Positions 25,745 through 35,668 of a stretch of DNA of 64,000 bases are shown here, piece by piece. The DNA is from Rhizobium sp. Root482 (GTDB lineage: Bacteria > Pseudomonadota > Alphaproteobacteria > Rhizobiales > Rhizobiaceae). A program made the position numbers and the translations under genes. Every line of letters starts with the position of its first letter. Position 1 is the stretch's first letter. Under the pieces are notes generated by a model. It was not told where the DNA came from. It made no database searches and was given only the letters and a program-made list of their open reading frames with translations. Location: the NCBI RefSeq assembly GCF_001426565.1, contig NZ_LMFA01000023.1, positions 124,001 to 188,000 on the forward strand, written 5' to 3'.

Positions 25745-26356
25745 GTGACTATCGAATATCTCATCACCTCCATCATCGTCATCCTTCTGCCCGGCACCGG
25801 GGTGCTCTATACGCTGGCCGTCGGGCTGAATGCCGGCACCCGGGCCAGCATTCTGGCGGCACTCGGCTGCACGCTCGGCATCCTTCCGCATATCATTGCC
25901 AGCATCGCCGGCCTTGCCGCCCTGCTGCACGCCAGCGCGCTTGCGTTCCAGGTGATCAAATATCTCGGCGTCGCCTATCTCATCTATATGGCCTGGAACG
26001 TCCTCAGGAATGCTGAGGCTTTTGCGATCGCTGAAAGCCAGCCTCCGGTTCCGGCGCTGCGGGTGATCGCGACCGGCGTGCTGCTCAATACCCTCAATCC
26101 GAAACTGTCGCTGTTTTTCCTCGCTTTCCTGCCGCAATTCGTGCCGGCGGCCACGCCTTCGCCGACCCCGTTCATGCTGGCTCTGGCCTTGGTTTTCATG
26201 GCCCTGACCTTCATCGTCTTCGTGCTCTACGGTGTCTTTGCCTCGGTTGCGCGCCGGCATGTGATCGCCAAGCCGGGCGTCACGATCTGGCTCCGGCGCG
26301 GTTTTGCCGGCGCCTTCGGATTGATGGGATTGCGGCTCGCCCTGTCGGCCCGGTAA
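25745..26356 (+). CDS. LysE-family amino-acid/metabolite exporter
   Basis: The 203-aa product is a small integral membrane protein with about six hydrophobic segments and the LysE/RhtB motif LLPGTGVLYTLAVGLNAG near the N-terminus, plus LLNTLNPKLSLFFLAFLPQF. The family exports amino acids or related compounds. The GTG at 25745, with GGAGAG ahead, gives the standard N-terminus; the upstream open frame is not membrane-like. Its likely regulator is the AraC protein upstream. The substrate is unknown. Confidence 0.88.
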   Translation: MTIEYLITSIIVILLPGTGVLYTLAVGLNAGTRASILAALGCTLGILPHIIASIAGLAALLHASALAFQVIKYLGVAYLIYMAWNVLRNAEAFAIAESQPPVPALRVIATGVLLNTLNPKLSLFFLAFLPQFVPAATPSPTPFMLALALVFMALTFIVFVLYGVFASVARRHVIAKPGVTIWLRRGFAGAFGLMGLRLALSAR

Positions 26357-26460
26357 TTCGCTAGGAGCGGATATCCGTTTGATCTGCGGGGAGAATCCTC
26401 CTATTCGAGCGGGTAGGCACTGACCGCAGGGGTCAAGCCCAGCAATGAAGGAGCCTGCCC

Positions 26461-27135
26461 TTGTCTTCCGCCTCCTCGCCGGTTTTCGGCAAAGCATATT
26501 CCGCCTTCCTGTTCGACATGGACGGCACGCTCCTGAGTTCCATCGAAGCGGCGGAGCGGGTCTGGGGCGGCTGGGCCGAGCGGCACGGGCTGGATGTTGC
26601 GACCTTCCTGCCGACAATGCATGGCAAGCGCGGCGTCGATACGATCCGCCAACTCGGCCTGCCGGGCGTCGATCCGGAAGCCGAGGCCGCTATCATCACG
26701 CAGCTGGAAATCGAAGATGTCGAGGGCGTCAGGCCGCTGCCGGGCGCAATCGAATTCCTGAAAAGCCTGCCGCCTGAGCGCTGGGCGATCGTCACCTCCT
26801 CGCCGCGCGAGCTTGCCAAGGTGCGGATCGCCGCCGCCGGCCTGCCCGAGCCACGTTTCATCGTCATCGCCGAGGATGTGTCGCGCGGCAAGCCCAGCCC
26901 GGAATGCTATCTGCTTGGTGCGAAGCGCGTCGGGTTCGATGCCGGCGATTGCCTGGTCTTCGAAGATGTCGCCGCCGGCGTGCTGGCCGGGGAGGCGGCC
27001 GGCTGCGATGTCATGGTCATCACCGCCACGCATACGCATCCCTTCGAGACCACTCATCCGAAAATTCCGGGCTATGTGGGGATCGAGGTCTCGGTCGATG
27101 AGAATGGCGATCTTATCCTGACAGATCGCCGCTAG
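26461..27135 (+). CDS. HAD-superfamily hydrolase (sugar-phosphatase-like)
   Basis: The 224-aa product is a HAD-IA phosphatase with motif I FLFDMDGTLLSS (nucleophile and acid Asp), motif II VTSSPRE, a Lys in SRGKPSPECY and the acidic motif VFEDVAAGV. The helical cap inserted after motif I is of the phosphoglucomutase/2-deoxyglucose-6-phosphatase type. It starts with TTG, preceded by GAAGGAG at seven bases. The physiological substrate is not readable from sequence. Confidence 0.87.
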   Translation: MSSASSPVFGKAYSAFLFDMDGTLLSSIEAAERVWGGWAERHGLDVATFLPTMHGKRGVDTIRQLGLPGVDPEAEAAIITQLEIEDVEGVRPLPGAIEFLKSLPPERWAIVTSSPRELAKVRIAAAGLPEPRFIVIAEDVSRGKPSPECYLLGAKRVGFDAGDCLVFEDVAAGVLAGEAAGCDVMVITATHTHPFETTHPKIPGYVGIEVSVDENGDLILTDRR

Positions 27136-27144
27136 CGGCGGTCT

Positions 27145-27501
27145 TCAAGCCGTTTGGTGGGAGAGAATATTGACGATGGTCCCGAACGGGTCGCGCAGAT
27201 AGAAGCGCCGCACGCCCCAAGGCTCGTCTGTGAGATCATAGAAGATCGCGAGGCCGAGCGCCTTGGCCTTCCGGTAGATGGCGTCGACATCATCGACCTC
27301 GATCGAAAGCTGCGGAACAGGCGTTCCCGATCCGCCTTCGCTGGCGAAGGAAATCTGCGCCGGCGCCTGAACGGTGGAGGCAAAGGTGACGATCCAGCCC
27401 TGATCCATGACGATATCGAGACCGAGCAGATCGCCGTAGAAGGCCCGTGCCGCCTGCGGATCGGGCGCTTGCAGATTGGCAACGATACGGCGAACGGTCA
27501 T
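27145..27501 (-). CDS. VOC-family (glyoxalase/bleomycin resistance) protein
   Basis: The 118-aa product has the paired beta-alpha-beta-beta-beta fold of the vicinal oxygen chelate family, with RIVANLQAPDPQAARAFYGD at the start of the first module and DPFGTIVNILSH at the end of the second. Members include glyoxalases, dioxygenases and resistance proteins; no specific reaction can be assigned. The gene is convergent with the HAD hydrolase and downstream of prfC on the same strand. Confidence 0.82.
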   Translation of the reverse strand: MTVRRIVANLQAPDPQAARAFYGDLLGLDIVMDQGWIVTFASTVQAPAQISFASEGGSGTPVPQLSIEVDDVDAIYRKAKALGLAIFYDLTDEPWGVRRFYLRDPFGTIVNILSHQTA

Positions 27502-27542
27502 CGGTCACTCCTTGCCTGTCGCGGGCCGCTGCAAGCGACCGA

Positions 27543-29126
27543 TCACGCCGCCTTAGCGACGTGATATTCCTTGATGGCGACCATCTTGATCGCCGGGTAA
27601 CGTTCGGCTTCATAACGAAGCGAAAATGCATCCTGCGCCAGGAAAACCGGATCGCCGTCGAGATCGCGAGCGATATCGCCGCGCCTCGCGGTGATGAACT
27701 TTTCGAGTTCTGCCGGCTGGTCGGCCGAAATCCAGCGGCAGACCGAGAAGCGTGCCATGTCGAAGGAGACAGGCAGGCCGTATTCCGCCTGCAGGCGTTC
27801 TTTGAGGACATCGAGCTGCAGCGCACCCACGACGCCGACAATGGCGGGCGAGCCGTCTTCCGGCGAGAACAACTGGACGACGCCTTCCTCGGCCATCTGC
27901 TGCAGAGCCTCCTTCAGTTTCTTTGCCTTCATCGCATCTTCCAGGCGTACGCGTCGCAGGATTTCCGGCGAGAAGTTCGGCACGCCCTGGAACACCAGCT
28001 GTTCGCCTTCGGTCAGCGTGTCGCCGATGCGCAGTGTGCCGTGGTTGGGGATGCCCACCACGTCGCCGGCATAGGCGGTATCGGCAAGCTGGCGTTGCGA
28101 GGCGAAGAAGAACTGCGGCGCCGTCAATCCCAGCTGCTTGCCGGTGCGCGCCAGCCGCGCCTTCATGCCGCGCTCCAGCTTTCCGGAGCAGATGCGGGCA
28201 AAGGCGATGCGGTCGCGGTGGTTGGGGTCCATGTTCGCCTGGATCTTGAAGACGAAGGCCGTCATCTTGTCGTCGGTCGCGTGAACCGTGCGGGTATCGG
28301 CCACCTGGTCGCGCGGCGGCGGAGCGAAATCGCCGAGCGCATTGATGAGATCGCGCACGCCCAGATTCCGAAGCGCCGAGCCGAAGAAGACGGGCGTAAG
28401 ATGGCCTTCGAGGAAGGCCTTCCTGTCGAAGGGCTTGCAGGCCTCGATCGCCAGCGAGGTTTCCTCGATAAAGGTCTCCCGCTCGTTTTCCGGCAGGCGA
28501 TGGGCCACCATTTCGGGGCCACTGACCTTGGTCGGGATTTCCTGCGTATCGGCGCCGCGCACCGTATTGTCAGCGAGATTATAGGAGCCGCAGAATGTCT
28601 TGGAACGTCCGATCGGCCAGGTGATCGGCGCGCAGTCGAGCGCCAGTTTCTCTTCGACCTCGTCCAGGATCTCGAACGGGTCGCGGCTTTCGCGGTCCAT
28701 CTTGTTGACGAAGGTGATGATTGGGATATCGCGCATGCGGCAGACTTCGAAGAGCTTCAGCGTTCGCGGCTCGATGCCCTTGGCGGCGTCGATGACCATG
28801 ACGGCGGCATCGACCGCCGTCAGCGTGCGATAGGTGTCGTCGGCGAAATCCTCGTGGCCCGGTGTGTCGAGAATGTTGAAGACATTGCCGCCATATTCGA
28901 AGGTCATCACCGAGGTGACGACCGAAATGCCGCGCTCGCGCTCGATCTTCATCCAGTCGGAACGTGTCTGGATACGGTCCTTCTTGGCCTTCACTTCGCC
29001 GGCGAGCTGGATCGCGCCGCCGAACAGCAGCAGCTTTTCGGTCAGCGTGGTCTTGCCCGCATCCGGATGCGCGATAATAGCAAATGTGCGGCGGCGGGAA
29101 ACCGCCTCGGCGAGACTTTCGGCCAT
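27543..29126 (-). CDS. prfC: Peptide chain release factor 3
   Basis: RF3 is the GTPase that recycles RF1/RF2 from the ribosome after termination. The 527-aa product contains G1 [16 protein letters not shown]3 [11 protein letters not shown] and G4 NKMD, domain II, and the C-terminal domain seen in RF3 ([18 protein letters not shown]). The frame is open to 29189, but ATG 29126 gives the usual start [20 protein letters not shown]. It is divergent from dut, with about 90 bases between the starts. Confidence 0.95.
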   Translation of the reverse strand: MAESLAEAVSRRRTFAIIAHPDAGKTTLTEKLLLFGGAIQLAGEVKAKKDRIQTRSDWMKIERERGISVVTSVMTFEYGGNVFNILDTPGHEDFADDTYRTLTAVDAAVMVIDAAKGIEPRTLKLFEVCRMRDIPIITFVNKMDRESRDPFEILDEVEEKLALDCAPITWPIGRSKTFCGSYNLADNTVRGADTQEIPTKVSGPEMVAHRLPENERETFIEETSLAIEACKPFDRKAFLEGHLTPVFFGSALRNLGVRDLINALGDFAPPPRDQVADTRTVHATDDKMTAFVFKIQANMDPNHRDRIAFARICSGKLERGMKARLARTGKQLGLTAPQFFFASQRQLADTAYAGDVVGIPNHGTLRIGDTLTEGEQLVFQGVPNFSPEILRRVRLEDAMKAKKLKEALQQMAEEGVVQLFSPEDGSPAIVGVVGALQLDVLKERLQAEYGLPVSFDMARFSVCRWISADQPAELEKFITARRGDIARDLDGDPVFLAQDAFSLRYEAERYPAIKMVAIKEYHVAKAA

Positions 29127-29215
29127 ATGTCGAGATTCCTGTGAGTTGCCGCGTATGTAGCGGAGCCGTGGATAACTTGCAATTCGCATTGGCCATGTCG
29201 GACCCGGAATTGCTA

Positions 29216-29695
29216 ATGAAAGGCATGACCCTTCACGCAGAGATCAGCCCGTCCCTCAGCCTCGTCCGACTGCCGCATGGCGCGGATATCGCCCTGCCGG
29301 TCTACGAGACATCAGGTGCCGCCGGAATGGATCTGCGCGCAGCGGTCGCCGCCGATCGGCCGATGGTGCTCGGGCCGGGCAAGCGGGCGCTGGTGCCGAC
29401 CGGCTTCATCTTCGAAATTCCGGCAGGCTTCGAGGCGCAGATCCGCCCGCGCTCCGGTCTCGCCTTCAAACATGGGGTGACCTGCCTGAACACGCCCGGC
29501 ACGATCGACAGCGATTATCGCGGCGAGGTGAAGGTGCTGCTGGTCAATCTCGGCGAAGAGGATTTCATCATCGAGCGCGGCATGCGCATCGCCCAGATGG
29601 TGGTGGCTCCGGTGATGCAGGTTTCCGTTCGCGAGGCTTCCGGGACAAGCGAAACCATGCGCGGCACGGGCGGCTTCGGCTCGACGGGCGTTTAA
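29216..29695 (+). CDS. dut: dUTP diphosphatase
   Basis: Dut hydrolyses dUTP to dUMP, keeping uracil out of DNA and supplying thymidylate synthesis. The 159-aa product has all five trimeric dUTPase motifs: [41 protein letters not shown] and [13 protein letters not shown] 29216 has GGAA six bases ahead; ATGs at 29195 and 29225 are less well placed. In related rhizobia dut commonly follows coaBC; here it is 13 kb away from it. Confidence 0.95.
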   Translation: MKGMTLHAEISPSLSLVRLPHGADIALPVYETSGAAGMDLRAAVAADRPMVLGPGKRALVPTGFIFEIPAGFEAQIRPRSGLAFKHGVTCLNTPGTIDSDYRGEVKVLLVNLGEEDFIIERGMRIAQMVVAPVMQVSVREASGTSETMRGTGGFGSTGV

Positions 29696-30595
29696 GTGGC
29701 GGCCGCTACCGATGATCGCGGATTGACTTTCCGTCAGAATTATTTTGGCGATCCGGCAGCCTGGGCTGCGCTGGTCGCGTTGCTACACGACACATTCAAT
29801 ATCGATGTCGGCATTCAAGATCGGTTCGGTGGGCCGGATCCGACCAGCATGCCGTTTGCCTATTTCGACGAAAATGGTGTTTGCGCCGCCAATTTCAGCG
29901 CTTTTTCTATGCCGATGATGATCGATGGTCACCTAGTCAAGGCGGCTGGTTTCCAGTCCGGCGCGGTACGGCCACAATGGCGGGACCGCGGGCTTTTCCG
30001 GGATCTGATGAACCGAGCGTTCTGCTGGTGCGACGAACAAGGTTTCGAACTCGGCATTCTTCTGACGGACAAGCCGGCCATGTACCAGCCCTACGGCTTC
30101 ACGGTTTTGCCGCAGCAACGATTTGTGGGGCCCCCGCCGCAGGTGAAAACGAGATTTACCGGCACGGTGCGTGAACTCTCACTCGACAATGCCCGAGACA
30201 TTGCTCTGACCTGTCAGGTTTTGCATGAAAGGTCGCCAGTCTCTTCAAGCTTCGCAGTTGCGGCGCAGGCGGAAATGTTCTTGCTCAACAGTGTCTTCGA
30301 TCCCGGCGTCAGGCTCACCTATCTCGATCCATTCGAGGCGGTGGTCGCTTGGAAAGATGATGGTGCGTCGTTTCAGATTCTCGATGTCGTCGGAAAATCG
30401 ATCCCATCGCTCTCTGCCATTCTCGGTGTGTTCGATCAGTGCCCTGATCGCGTTGAAGTTTGCTTTTCGCCTGACAAATTGGGCTGGCTGGGCACGCCAG
30501 AACCGTTTCCTTCCGATGTCCACCTGATGATCCGGGGGAAAGCCACGGACGGCTTATCCGCCCCTGTCATGCTATCACCGATGGCGGAATTCTGA
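29696..30595 (+). CDS. GNAT-family N-acetyltransferase
   Basis: The 299-aa product contains an N-terminal GNAT domain, with an acetyl-CoA loop region around SGAVRPQWRDRGLFRDLMNRA, and a C-terminal SCP2-like part, as in Eis-type acetyltransferases. It begins at a GTG immediately after the dut TAA stop, so its translation is probably coupled to dut. Codon choice is more relaxed than in neighbouring housekeeping genes. The substrate is unknown. Confidence 0.78.
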   Translation: MAAATDDRGLTFRQNYFGDPAAWAALVALLHDTFNIDVGIQDRFGGPDPTSMPFAYFDENGVCAANFSAFSMPMMIDGHLVKAAGFQSGAVRPQWRDRGLFRDLMNRAFCWCDEQGFELGILLTDKPAMYQPYGFTVLPQQRFVGPPPQVKTRFTGTVRELSLDNARDIALTCQVLHERSPVSSSFAVAAQAEMFLLNSVFDPGVRLTYLDPFEAVVAWKDDGASFQILDVVGKSIPSLSAILGVFDQCPDRVEVCFSPDKLGWLGTPEPFPSDVHLMIRGKATDGLSAPVMLSPMAEF

Positions 30596-30598
30596 CGC

Positions 30599-31045
30599 TT
30601 ACCTGCCGCTGTCAAGCGGCGGCAGGCGACGCTTGACCGGGGTCGATTTGACGATCGAAGTATTGGTCTGGGCGCGCTCGGCGACGCGGTCGAGGATGGT
30701 GTCGAGCTGTTCCATGTTGCGCACCAGCAATTTGGCGATGAAGCAGTCGTCGCCGGTCACCTTGTCGCATTCGACGATTTCCGGCGTGTCCTGGATCAGT
30801 TTTTCGACGATATGCAGCATGCCCGGCATCGGCCTCACCCGCACGATCGCCTGCAGCACATAGCCCAATGCTGCCGGAACGACGCCGACCGTGAAGCCGG
30901 TGATAACGCCGCGATCCTCCAGCCGCCTGAGGCGGTCGGCGGTGCTGGGCGAGGACAGTCCGACAGCGCCGGCCAACTCCTTCAGCGAAATGCGGGCATT
31001 GAGCGAGAGAATGTCGAGCAAGCGGCGGTCGAGATCATCAAGCAT
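30599..31045 (-). CDS. Lrp/AsnC-family transcriptional regulator
   Basis: The 148-aa product has an N-terminal helix-turn-helix (DRRLLDILSLNARISLKELA, then GLSSPSTADRLRRLE) and a C-terminal RAM ligand-binding domain. ATG 31045 follows GGAGG by five bases and is preferred to an ATG four codons upstream. It is divergent from an EamA-type exporter, the usual arrangement for a local regulator that responds to an amino acid. A dyad lies between the two genes. Confidence 0.9.
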   Translation of the reverse strand: MLDDLDRRLLDILSLNARISLKELAGAVGLSSPSTADRLRRLEDRGVITGFTVGVVPAALGYVLQAIVRVRPMPGMLHIVEKLIQDTPEIVECDKVTGDDCFIAKLLVRNMEQLDTILDRVAERAQTNTSIVKSTPVKRRLPPLDSGR

Positions 31046-31089
31046 GGAAGCCTCCATAAGGAGAAAGATATGTCGTGGCTTTCATGTTA

Positions 31090-31111
31090 AGGCATAATTC
31101 CATTAATGCCT
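31090..31111. promoter_or_regulatory. Dyad between Lrp-type regulator and EamA exporter
   Basis: AGGCAT-N10-ATGCCT is a perfect inverted repeat in the divergent intergenic region with an A/T-rich spacer, compatible with an Lrp/AsnC binding site. It is 45 bases from the regulator start and 66 from the exporter start. Confidence 0.5.
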
Positions 31112-31177
31112 ACCAAAATCCATATATTCCACGCGGGCGGCGTATTATCTTCCATTCTCGTCAATGGAGTAGATGGA

Positions 31178-32074
31178 ATGGACAAGGACGTGAAGACCGG
31201 CAGCATCGAAATGACCGCCGCCATGCTGATCTCGGGCACCATCGGCTGGTTCGTTCTGATGTCGGGACAGCCGGTGATCGATGTGGTTTTTTGGCGTTGC
31301 CTCTTTGGTGCGCTGACGCTGATGGCCATCTGCGCCTCGCTCGGGCATTTCCGCGAGGGCATCCTGACCTGGCGGCTGTTCGCGCTGGCGGTCCTCGGCG
31401 GCATCGCCATCGTCGTCAATTGGCTGCTTCTGTTCGGCGCCTATTCGCGTGCCTCGATCTCGATTGCCACCATGGTCTACAACACCCAGCCCTTCATGCT
31501 GCTCGCCATTGGCGGATTGATTTTCAGGGAAAAGATCACCACCGCCAAGCTTGCCTGGCTCGCCGTGGCCTTTGCCGGCATGGTGGCGATCGTCCAGGCA
31601 AAGCCATCCGGCGGTTTCGGTGGTAGCGACTATCTGACGGGCATCGCCATGGCGCTCGGGGCCGCCTTCTTCTATGCGCTGGCAGCGCTGGTCGCCAAAC
31701 GATTGAAGGGCACGCCACCGCATTTGATCGCGCTGATCCAGGTCGTGACCGGCCTTCTTATGCTCGTTCCCTTCGCGGGCGCGTCCGGCCTGCCGACCGA
31801 GGCCCATCAATGGGGTTTGCTGATCGCCATGGGCGTGGTCCACACCGGCCTCATGTATGTGCTGCTCTATGGCGCGATCCAGAAGCTGCCGACGCATCTC
31901 ACCGGAGCGCTTTCCTTCCTCTATCCGGTCGCAGCCCTTGCCGTCGACCGTCTCGCCTTCGGCCACCAATGGCAGCCGGTTCAGCTTATCGGATCAGTAG
32001 CGATCCTGATTGCCGCCGCCGGCATGACTTTCGGCTGGACTTTCATCCGCCCGGCACGGCATCAGGCGGGTTGA
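31178..32074 (+). CDS. EamA-family (DMT superfamily) exporter
   Basis: The 298-aa product has ten predicted membrane helices arranged as two EamA repeats, the first near residues 10-140 and the second near 150-290. Such proteins export amino acids or other metabolites. The ATG at 31178, with GGAG eight bases ahead, gives a short charged N-terminus before helix one; the upstream frame to 31106 covers the putative operator. It is divergent from the Lrp-type gene, its likely regulator. Confidence 0.88.
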   Translation: MDKDVKTGSIEMTAAMLISGTIGWFVLMSGQPVIDVVFWRCLFGALTLMAICASLGHFREGILTWRLFALAVLGGIAIVVNWLLLFGAYSRASISIATMVYNTQPFMLLAIGGLIFREKITTAKLAWLAVAFAGMVAIVQAKPSGGFGGSDYLTGIAMALGAAFFYALAALVAKRLKGTPPHLIALIQVVTGLLMLVPFAGASGLPTEAHQWGLLIAMGVVHTGLMYVLLYGAIQKLPTHLTGALSFLYPVAALAVDRLAFGHQWQPVQLIGSVAILIAAAGMTFGWTFIRPARHQAG

Positions 32075-32100
32075 TCCAGCCTATGGAGAGCGCCAAGCCC

Positions 32101-32658
32101 TCAAAAATTCATCTCGCCGGCGCGACGCAGTGTGATCGCATGCGCGCCGGCGCTGAAGCCGCCGAGCAGCCGGTTGTGATGGGCGATGATCTGGCTGAAG
32201 GTAAGATCGCCCATGTCGCCGGTCGAGTGGCCGTCGGACAGCAGCGTCACGTCATAACCGAGCGAAACCGCCCGGCGTGCGGTGGTATCGACGCAGAATT
32301 GCGTCATGCAGCCGCCGATGACGAGATGCGTCACCGACAGACCTTCCAGTTGCTCCTGCAAATCTGTCCCGTGGAAACTGTCGCAGCTGGTCTTGTGGAC
32401 GACGGTCTCGCCGGGCAGTGGCGCGATTTCATGGCGCAGCGCCCATCCATGCGACGAGCGGGCAAGGGGATCGCCCGGTCCGCCATCATGCTGCACCAGG
32501 ACGACCGGTATATGCGCGGCCCGCGCTCGCGCCTGGACCGACTGCAGGCGACCGACGGTCTCGTTCAGAGCGGCGTCGATCGCCCCTTGCCGATCGGGCG
32601 TGCCTTCGCCTTCCACAATGGCATTCTGGACGTCGATGATGAGGAGGGCTGTGGTCAT
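32101..32658 (-). CDS. Isochorismatase-like cysteine hydrolase
   Basis: The 185-aa product has the cysteine hydrolase triad: Asp in LLIIDVQNAI, Lys in VVHKTSCDSF and Cys in the GGCMTQFCVDTTARRA region. The superfamily includes nicotinamidases, N-carbamoylsarcosine amidases and isochorismatases; nothing here decides among them. It is convergent with the EamA gene and 37 bases downstream of a LysE exporter on the same strand. Confidence 0.87.
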   Translation of the reverse strand: MTTALLIIDVQNAIVEGEGTPDRQGAIDAALNETVGRLQSVQARARAAHIPVVLVQHDGGPGDPLARSSHGWALRHEIAPLPGETVVHKTSCDSFHGTDLQEQLEGLSVTHLVIGGCMTQFCVDTTARRAVSLGYDVTLLSDGHSTGDMGDLTFSQIIAHHNRLLGGFSAGAHAITLRRAGEMNF

Positions 32659-32695
32659 GTCATGCTCTGGTCTGTTTCGAGGGATTGCGGGAATG

Positions 32696-33328
32696 TCAGC
32701 GGCGGCTTTCCATTGCCATGCGAAGCGCAAGCGCTCCCAGCACGCCGCCCATCAGCCAGCGCTGCACCGAAAGCCAGGCCGGCCGGCTGCCGAGGAAACC
32801 GGCAATCGAGCCAGCTGCCAAAACAATGAGGCTGTTGACGCAGATGCTCGTGGCGATCTGGATTGTGCCGAACAGGATGGACTGGGAAAAGACATTGCCG
32901 AGCATTGGATCGATGAACTGCGGCAGCAGCGAGAGATAGAGCACGGCGATCTTCGGATTGAGCAGGCTGGTGGCAAAGCCCATCAGGAACAGGCGCCGTG
33001 GCCCGTCCTTCGGCAGGCTGCGGACCTCGAAGGCCGACCGTCCGCCGGGACGAAGCGTCTGCCAGGCGAGATAGGCGAGATAGAGCGCACCTGCAAGGCG
33101 CAGGATGTCATAGGCATAGGGCACGGCGAAAAGCAGCGCCGTGATGCCGAAGGCGGCCGAAAGCATATAGACTAGGAAGCCGAGGGCAACGCCCGCCAGC
33201 GAGATAAGCCCTGCCGACGGGCCCTGGCAGAGCGAGCGGGAGATCAGATAGATCATGTTGGGGCCGGGCGTCAGCACCATGCCGAGCGCGATGAGTGCAA
33301 AGGCGGCAAGGCTCGCTGTTTCGGGCAT
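32696..33328 (-). CDS. LysE-family exporter
   Basis: The 210-aa product is a six-helix LysE/RhtB-type exporter with the N-terminal motif GMVLTPGPNMIYLISRSL and the second-repeat motif SLLNPKIAVLYLSLLPQF. ATG 33328 is preceded by GAGAGAGC. It is divergent from a second LysE-family gene, with about 150 bases between them. The substrate is unknown. Confidence 0.88.
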   Translation of the reverse strand: MPETASLAAFALIALGMVLTPGPNMIYLISRSLCQGPSAGLISLAGVALGFLVYMLSAAFGITALLFAVPYAYDILRLAGALYLAYLAWQTLRPGGRSAFEVRSLPKDGPRRLFLMGFATSLLNPKIAVLYLSLLPQFIDPMLGNVFSQSILFGTIQIATSICVNSLIVLAAGSIAGFLGSRPAWLSVQRWLMGGVLGALALRMAMESRR

Positions 33329-33481
33329 GAACGCTCTCTCCCATCCGGCAGCGCAAGGCAAAAGTTTTCGAGAAGCCGTCATCTCGCTTTAGCGCGGAAA
33401 AGGCCGGCCGATCAATGCCCGCCGAATTGTCAGCAGCATGAAAAACGGCTAGATGGAAAATTCGAAACGTGGGAGCCAATG

Positions 33482-34099
33482 ATGAGCCTCGCAACCCTTC
33501 TCGCCTATTGCACTGCCCTGTTCATCGCCGCCGCGATTCCCGGCCCCGGCATGACGGCGATCGTCGCACGCGCGCTCGGTTCCGGCTTCCGCGAGACCTT
33601 CTTCATGGGGCTCGGGCTTGCGATCGGTGATCTCCTCTATCTGACGGCGGTCATTCTCGGGCTTGCCTTCGTGGCCCAGACATTCACCACCAGCTTCATG
33701 GTGCTGAAGATCCTCGGCGCCCTCTATCTCATCTATATCGCCTGGAAACTCTGGACCGCCGGCCTGTTGCCGCAGGATATAAAGGCGAGGAAGAGCACCA
33801 GCATGGGTCTCTCCTTTCTCTCCGGTCTGCTGGTCACGCTCGGAAATCCGAAGACCATGCTGTTCTATGTGGCGCTGGTGCCGACGCTGATCGATGTGCA
33901 GGCAATCGGCCTCAGCGAATATGCCGTGCTCGTGGGCGCGACCTTCGCCGTGCTGATGGTCGTTCTCATCCCCTATATCCTGCTTGCCTCGCGCGCCCGG
34001 CTGCTGTTGAAACAACCACGGGCGCTCAGATCGTTGAACCGGATCGCCGCCGGCATTCTCGGCGGGACCGCCGCCTATATCGCCGCCCGCGTGGCCTGA
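33482..34099 (+). CDS. LysE-family exporter
   Basis: This is a third LysE/RhtB-type exporter in the window, 205 aa, with AAAIPGPGMTAIVARALGSG near the N-terminus and VTLGNPKTMLFYVALVPTL in the middle. It differs clearly in sequence from the divergent neighbour, so it is not a recent duplicate. ATG 33482 lies six bases after GGGAG; ATG 33479 is an alternative. Confidence 0.88.
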   Translation: MSLATLLAYCTALFIAAAIPGPGMTAIVARALGSGFRETFFMGLGLAIGDLLYLTAVILGLAFVAQTFTTSFMVLKILGALYLIYIAWKLWTAGLLPQDIKARKSTSMGLSFLSGLLVTLGNPKTMLFYVALVPTLIDVQAIGLSEYAVLVGATFAVLMVVLIPYILLASRARLLLKQPRALRSLNRIAAGILGGTAAYIAARVA

Positions 34100-34232
34100 A
34101 AAATCCATCCGGTAATTGCCGAGTTGCGGGCATTTTTTTCCAGGCCGGGTCATGCCGTTGGAGGCGGCACCCTGGCTTGGCGGAGGCTTCGGCCCTATCT
34201 TGCCGATAAATTCTGCGGAAAAGGAGAACATC

Positions 34233-35201
34233 ATGTCCGAACAGCGCAAGGCCGGCCGAGGCCGGATCTATTCGTCGATCACCGAGACGATCGGTGATAC
34301 CCCGATCGTCCGCCTCGACAAGCTGGCAAGCGAAAACGGCGTCAAGGCCAATCTTCTCGCCAAGCTGGAGTTCTTCAATCCGATCGCCTCGGTCAAGGAC
34401 CGCATCGGCGTGGCGATGATCGAATCGCTCGAGGCCCAGGGCAAGATCGCGCCCGGCCGAACGACGCTGGTCGAGCCGACTTCCGGCAATACCGGGATCG
34501 CGCTTGCCTTTGCCGCCGCCGCCAAGGGTTACAAGCTGATCATCGTCATGCCGGAAACCATGTCGGTGGAGCGCCGCAAGATGTTGGCGCTGCTTGGCGC
34601 CGAACTGGTGCTGACCGAAGGCCCGAAGGGCATGAAAGGCGCCATTGCCAAGGCCGAGGAACTGGCCGCTGCGCTGCCCGACGCGGTCATTCCCCAGCAA
34701 TTCGAAAATCTCGCCAATCCTGAAATCCACCGCAAGACGACAGCCGAGGAAATCTGGAACGATACCGATGGCGGCGTCGATATCCTGGTGTCGGGCATCG
34801 GCACCGGCGGCACGATCACCGGCGCCGGCCAGGTGCTGAAGGCGCGGAAGCCGTCGGTCCAGATCGTGGCGGTCGAACCGGAAGAATCCGCGATTCTCTC
34901 GGGCGGCGCTCCCGGCCCGCACAAGATCCAGGGACTTGGCGCCGGTTTTGCACCGGCGATCCTCGACACGACGGTCTATGACGAGGTGGTCACCGTTAAC
35001 AGCGCCGAGTCGATCGAAATGGCCCGCCATGTGGCGCGCCTCGAAGGTGTACCGGTCGGCATTTCTTCGGGTGCGGCATTGGCGGCGGCCATCAAGGTCG
35101 GCCAACGCCCCGAAAACGAAGGCAAGAACATCGTCGTGATCATACCCTCCTTCGCCGAGCGCTATCTTTCGACGGTGCTGTTCGAAGGCTTGGGTGGCTG
35201 A
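34233..35201 (+). CDS. cysK: Cysteine synthase A (O-acetylserine sulfhydrylase)
   Basis: CysK makes L-cysteine from O-acetylserine and sulfide using pyridoxal phosphate. The 322-aa product has the PLP lysine in [10 protein letters not shown], the substrate loop [11 protein letters not shown], the phosphate-binding [11 protein letters not shown] and the C-terminal [12 protein letters not shown] 34233 follows AAGGAGAACATC, an ideal site, while the longer frame from 34116 is upstream leader. Confidence 0.95.
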   Translation: MSEQRKAGRGRIYSSITETIGDTPIVRLDKLASENGVKANLLAKLEFFNPIASVKDRIGVAMIESLEAQGKIAPGRTTLVEPTSGNTGIALAFAAAAKGYKLIIVMPETMSVERRKMLALLGAELVLTEGPKGMKGAIAKAEELAAALPDAVIPQQFENLANPEIHRKTTAEEIWNDTDGGVDILVSGIGTGGTITGAGQVLKARKPSVQIVAVEPEESAILSGGAPGPHKIQGLGAGFAPAILDTTVYDEVVTVNSAESIEMARHVARLEGVPVGISSGAALAAAIKVGQRPENEGKNIVVIIPSFAERYLSTVLFEGLGG

Positions 35202-35213
35202 AACTTAAGGTAT

Positions 35214-35651
35214 CTACGGCGGACCGGCTGAGACTCGGTCCGCCTGATAACGCCAGTCGGCGCAAAAGCATTCGAACGTTTCGTCTCTAAAATAAAACAG
35301 AAAATGCCTTTGACCGGCATTCGGAGAATGATGGCTTATCCAATCCTGCGGATCGTCGCAGCAGTCGTCATCTCCGATCAGTTCGTAGAAATGGCCCCAT
35401 TCCGGCGCAACGCGGCTGTAACGGCATTGACCCCGATACCAGCCTTCGTCGTTCGTGAGCCCAAGTCGCCATCGGCTGCAATTGACGAAGGTAATAGTGC
35501 CTTTCTGGCCCGGTCTTGCAACATGAATCCACGGATTGAGATAAAAACGCAATTGTATGGAACCTGAGTCAATAATGACTTCCGGAAAGGGAGCATTGGG
35601 TTCGGCGTTCCAACCGGTATTCAGCTTCACAAAAGTTGGCTTATTGAACAT
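35214..35651 (-). CDS. Conserved hypothetical protein
   Basis: The 145-aa product is rich in aromatic residues, with motifs LNTGWNAEPNAP, SRWRLGLTNDEGWYRGQ and HFLFYFRDETFECFC. I have the impression of a widespread uncharacterised family with these motifs, but I cannot name a function. There is no signal peptide or membrane segment. It has lower G+C than its neighbours and lies alone between cysK and comM. The start is ATG 35651 or the GTG just upstream. Confidence 0.65.
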   Translation of the reverse strand: MFNKPTFVKLNTGWNAEPNAPFPEVIIDSGSIQLRFYLNPWIHVARPGQKGTITFVNCSRWRLGLTNDEGWYRGQCRYSRVAPEWGHFYELIGDDDCCDDPQDWISHHSPNAGQRHFLFYFRDETFECFCADWRYQADRVSAGPP

Positions 35652-35668
35652 CACCGGTCACCCAGCAT

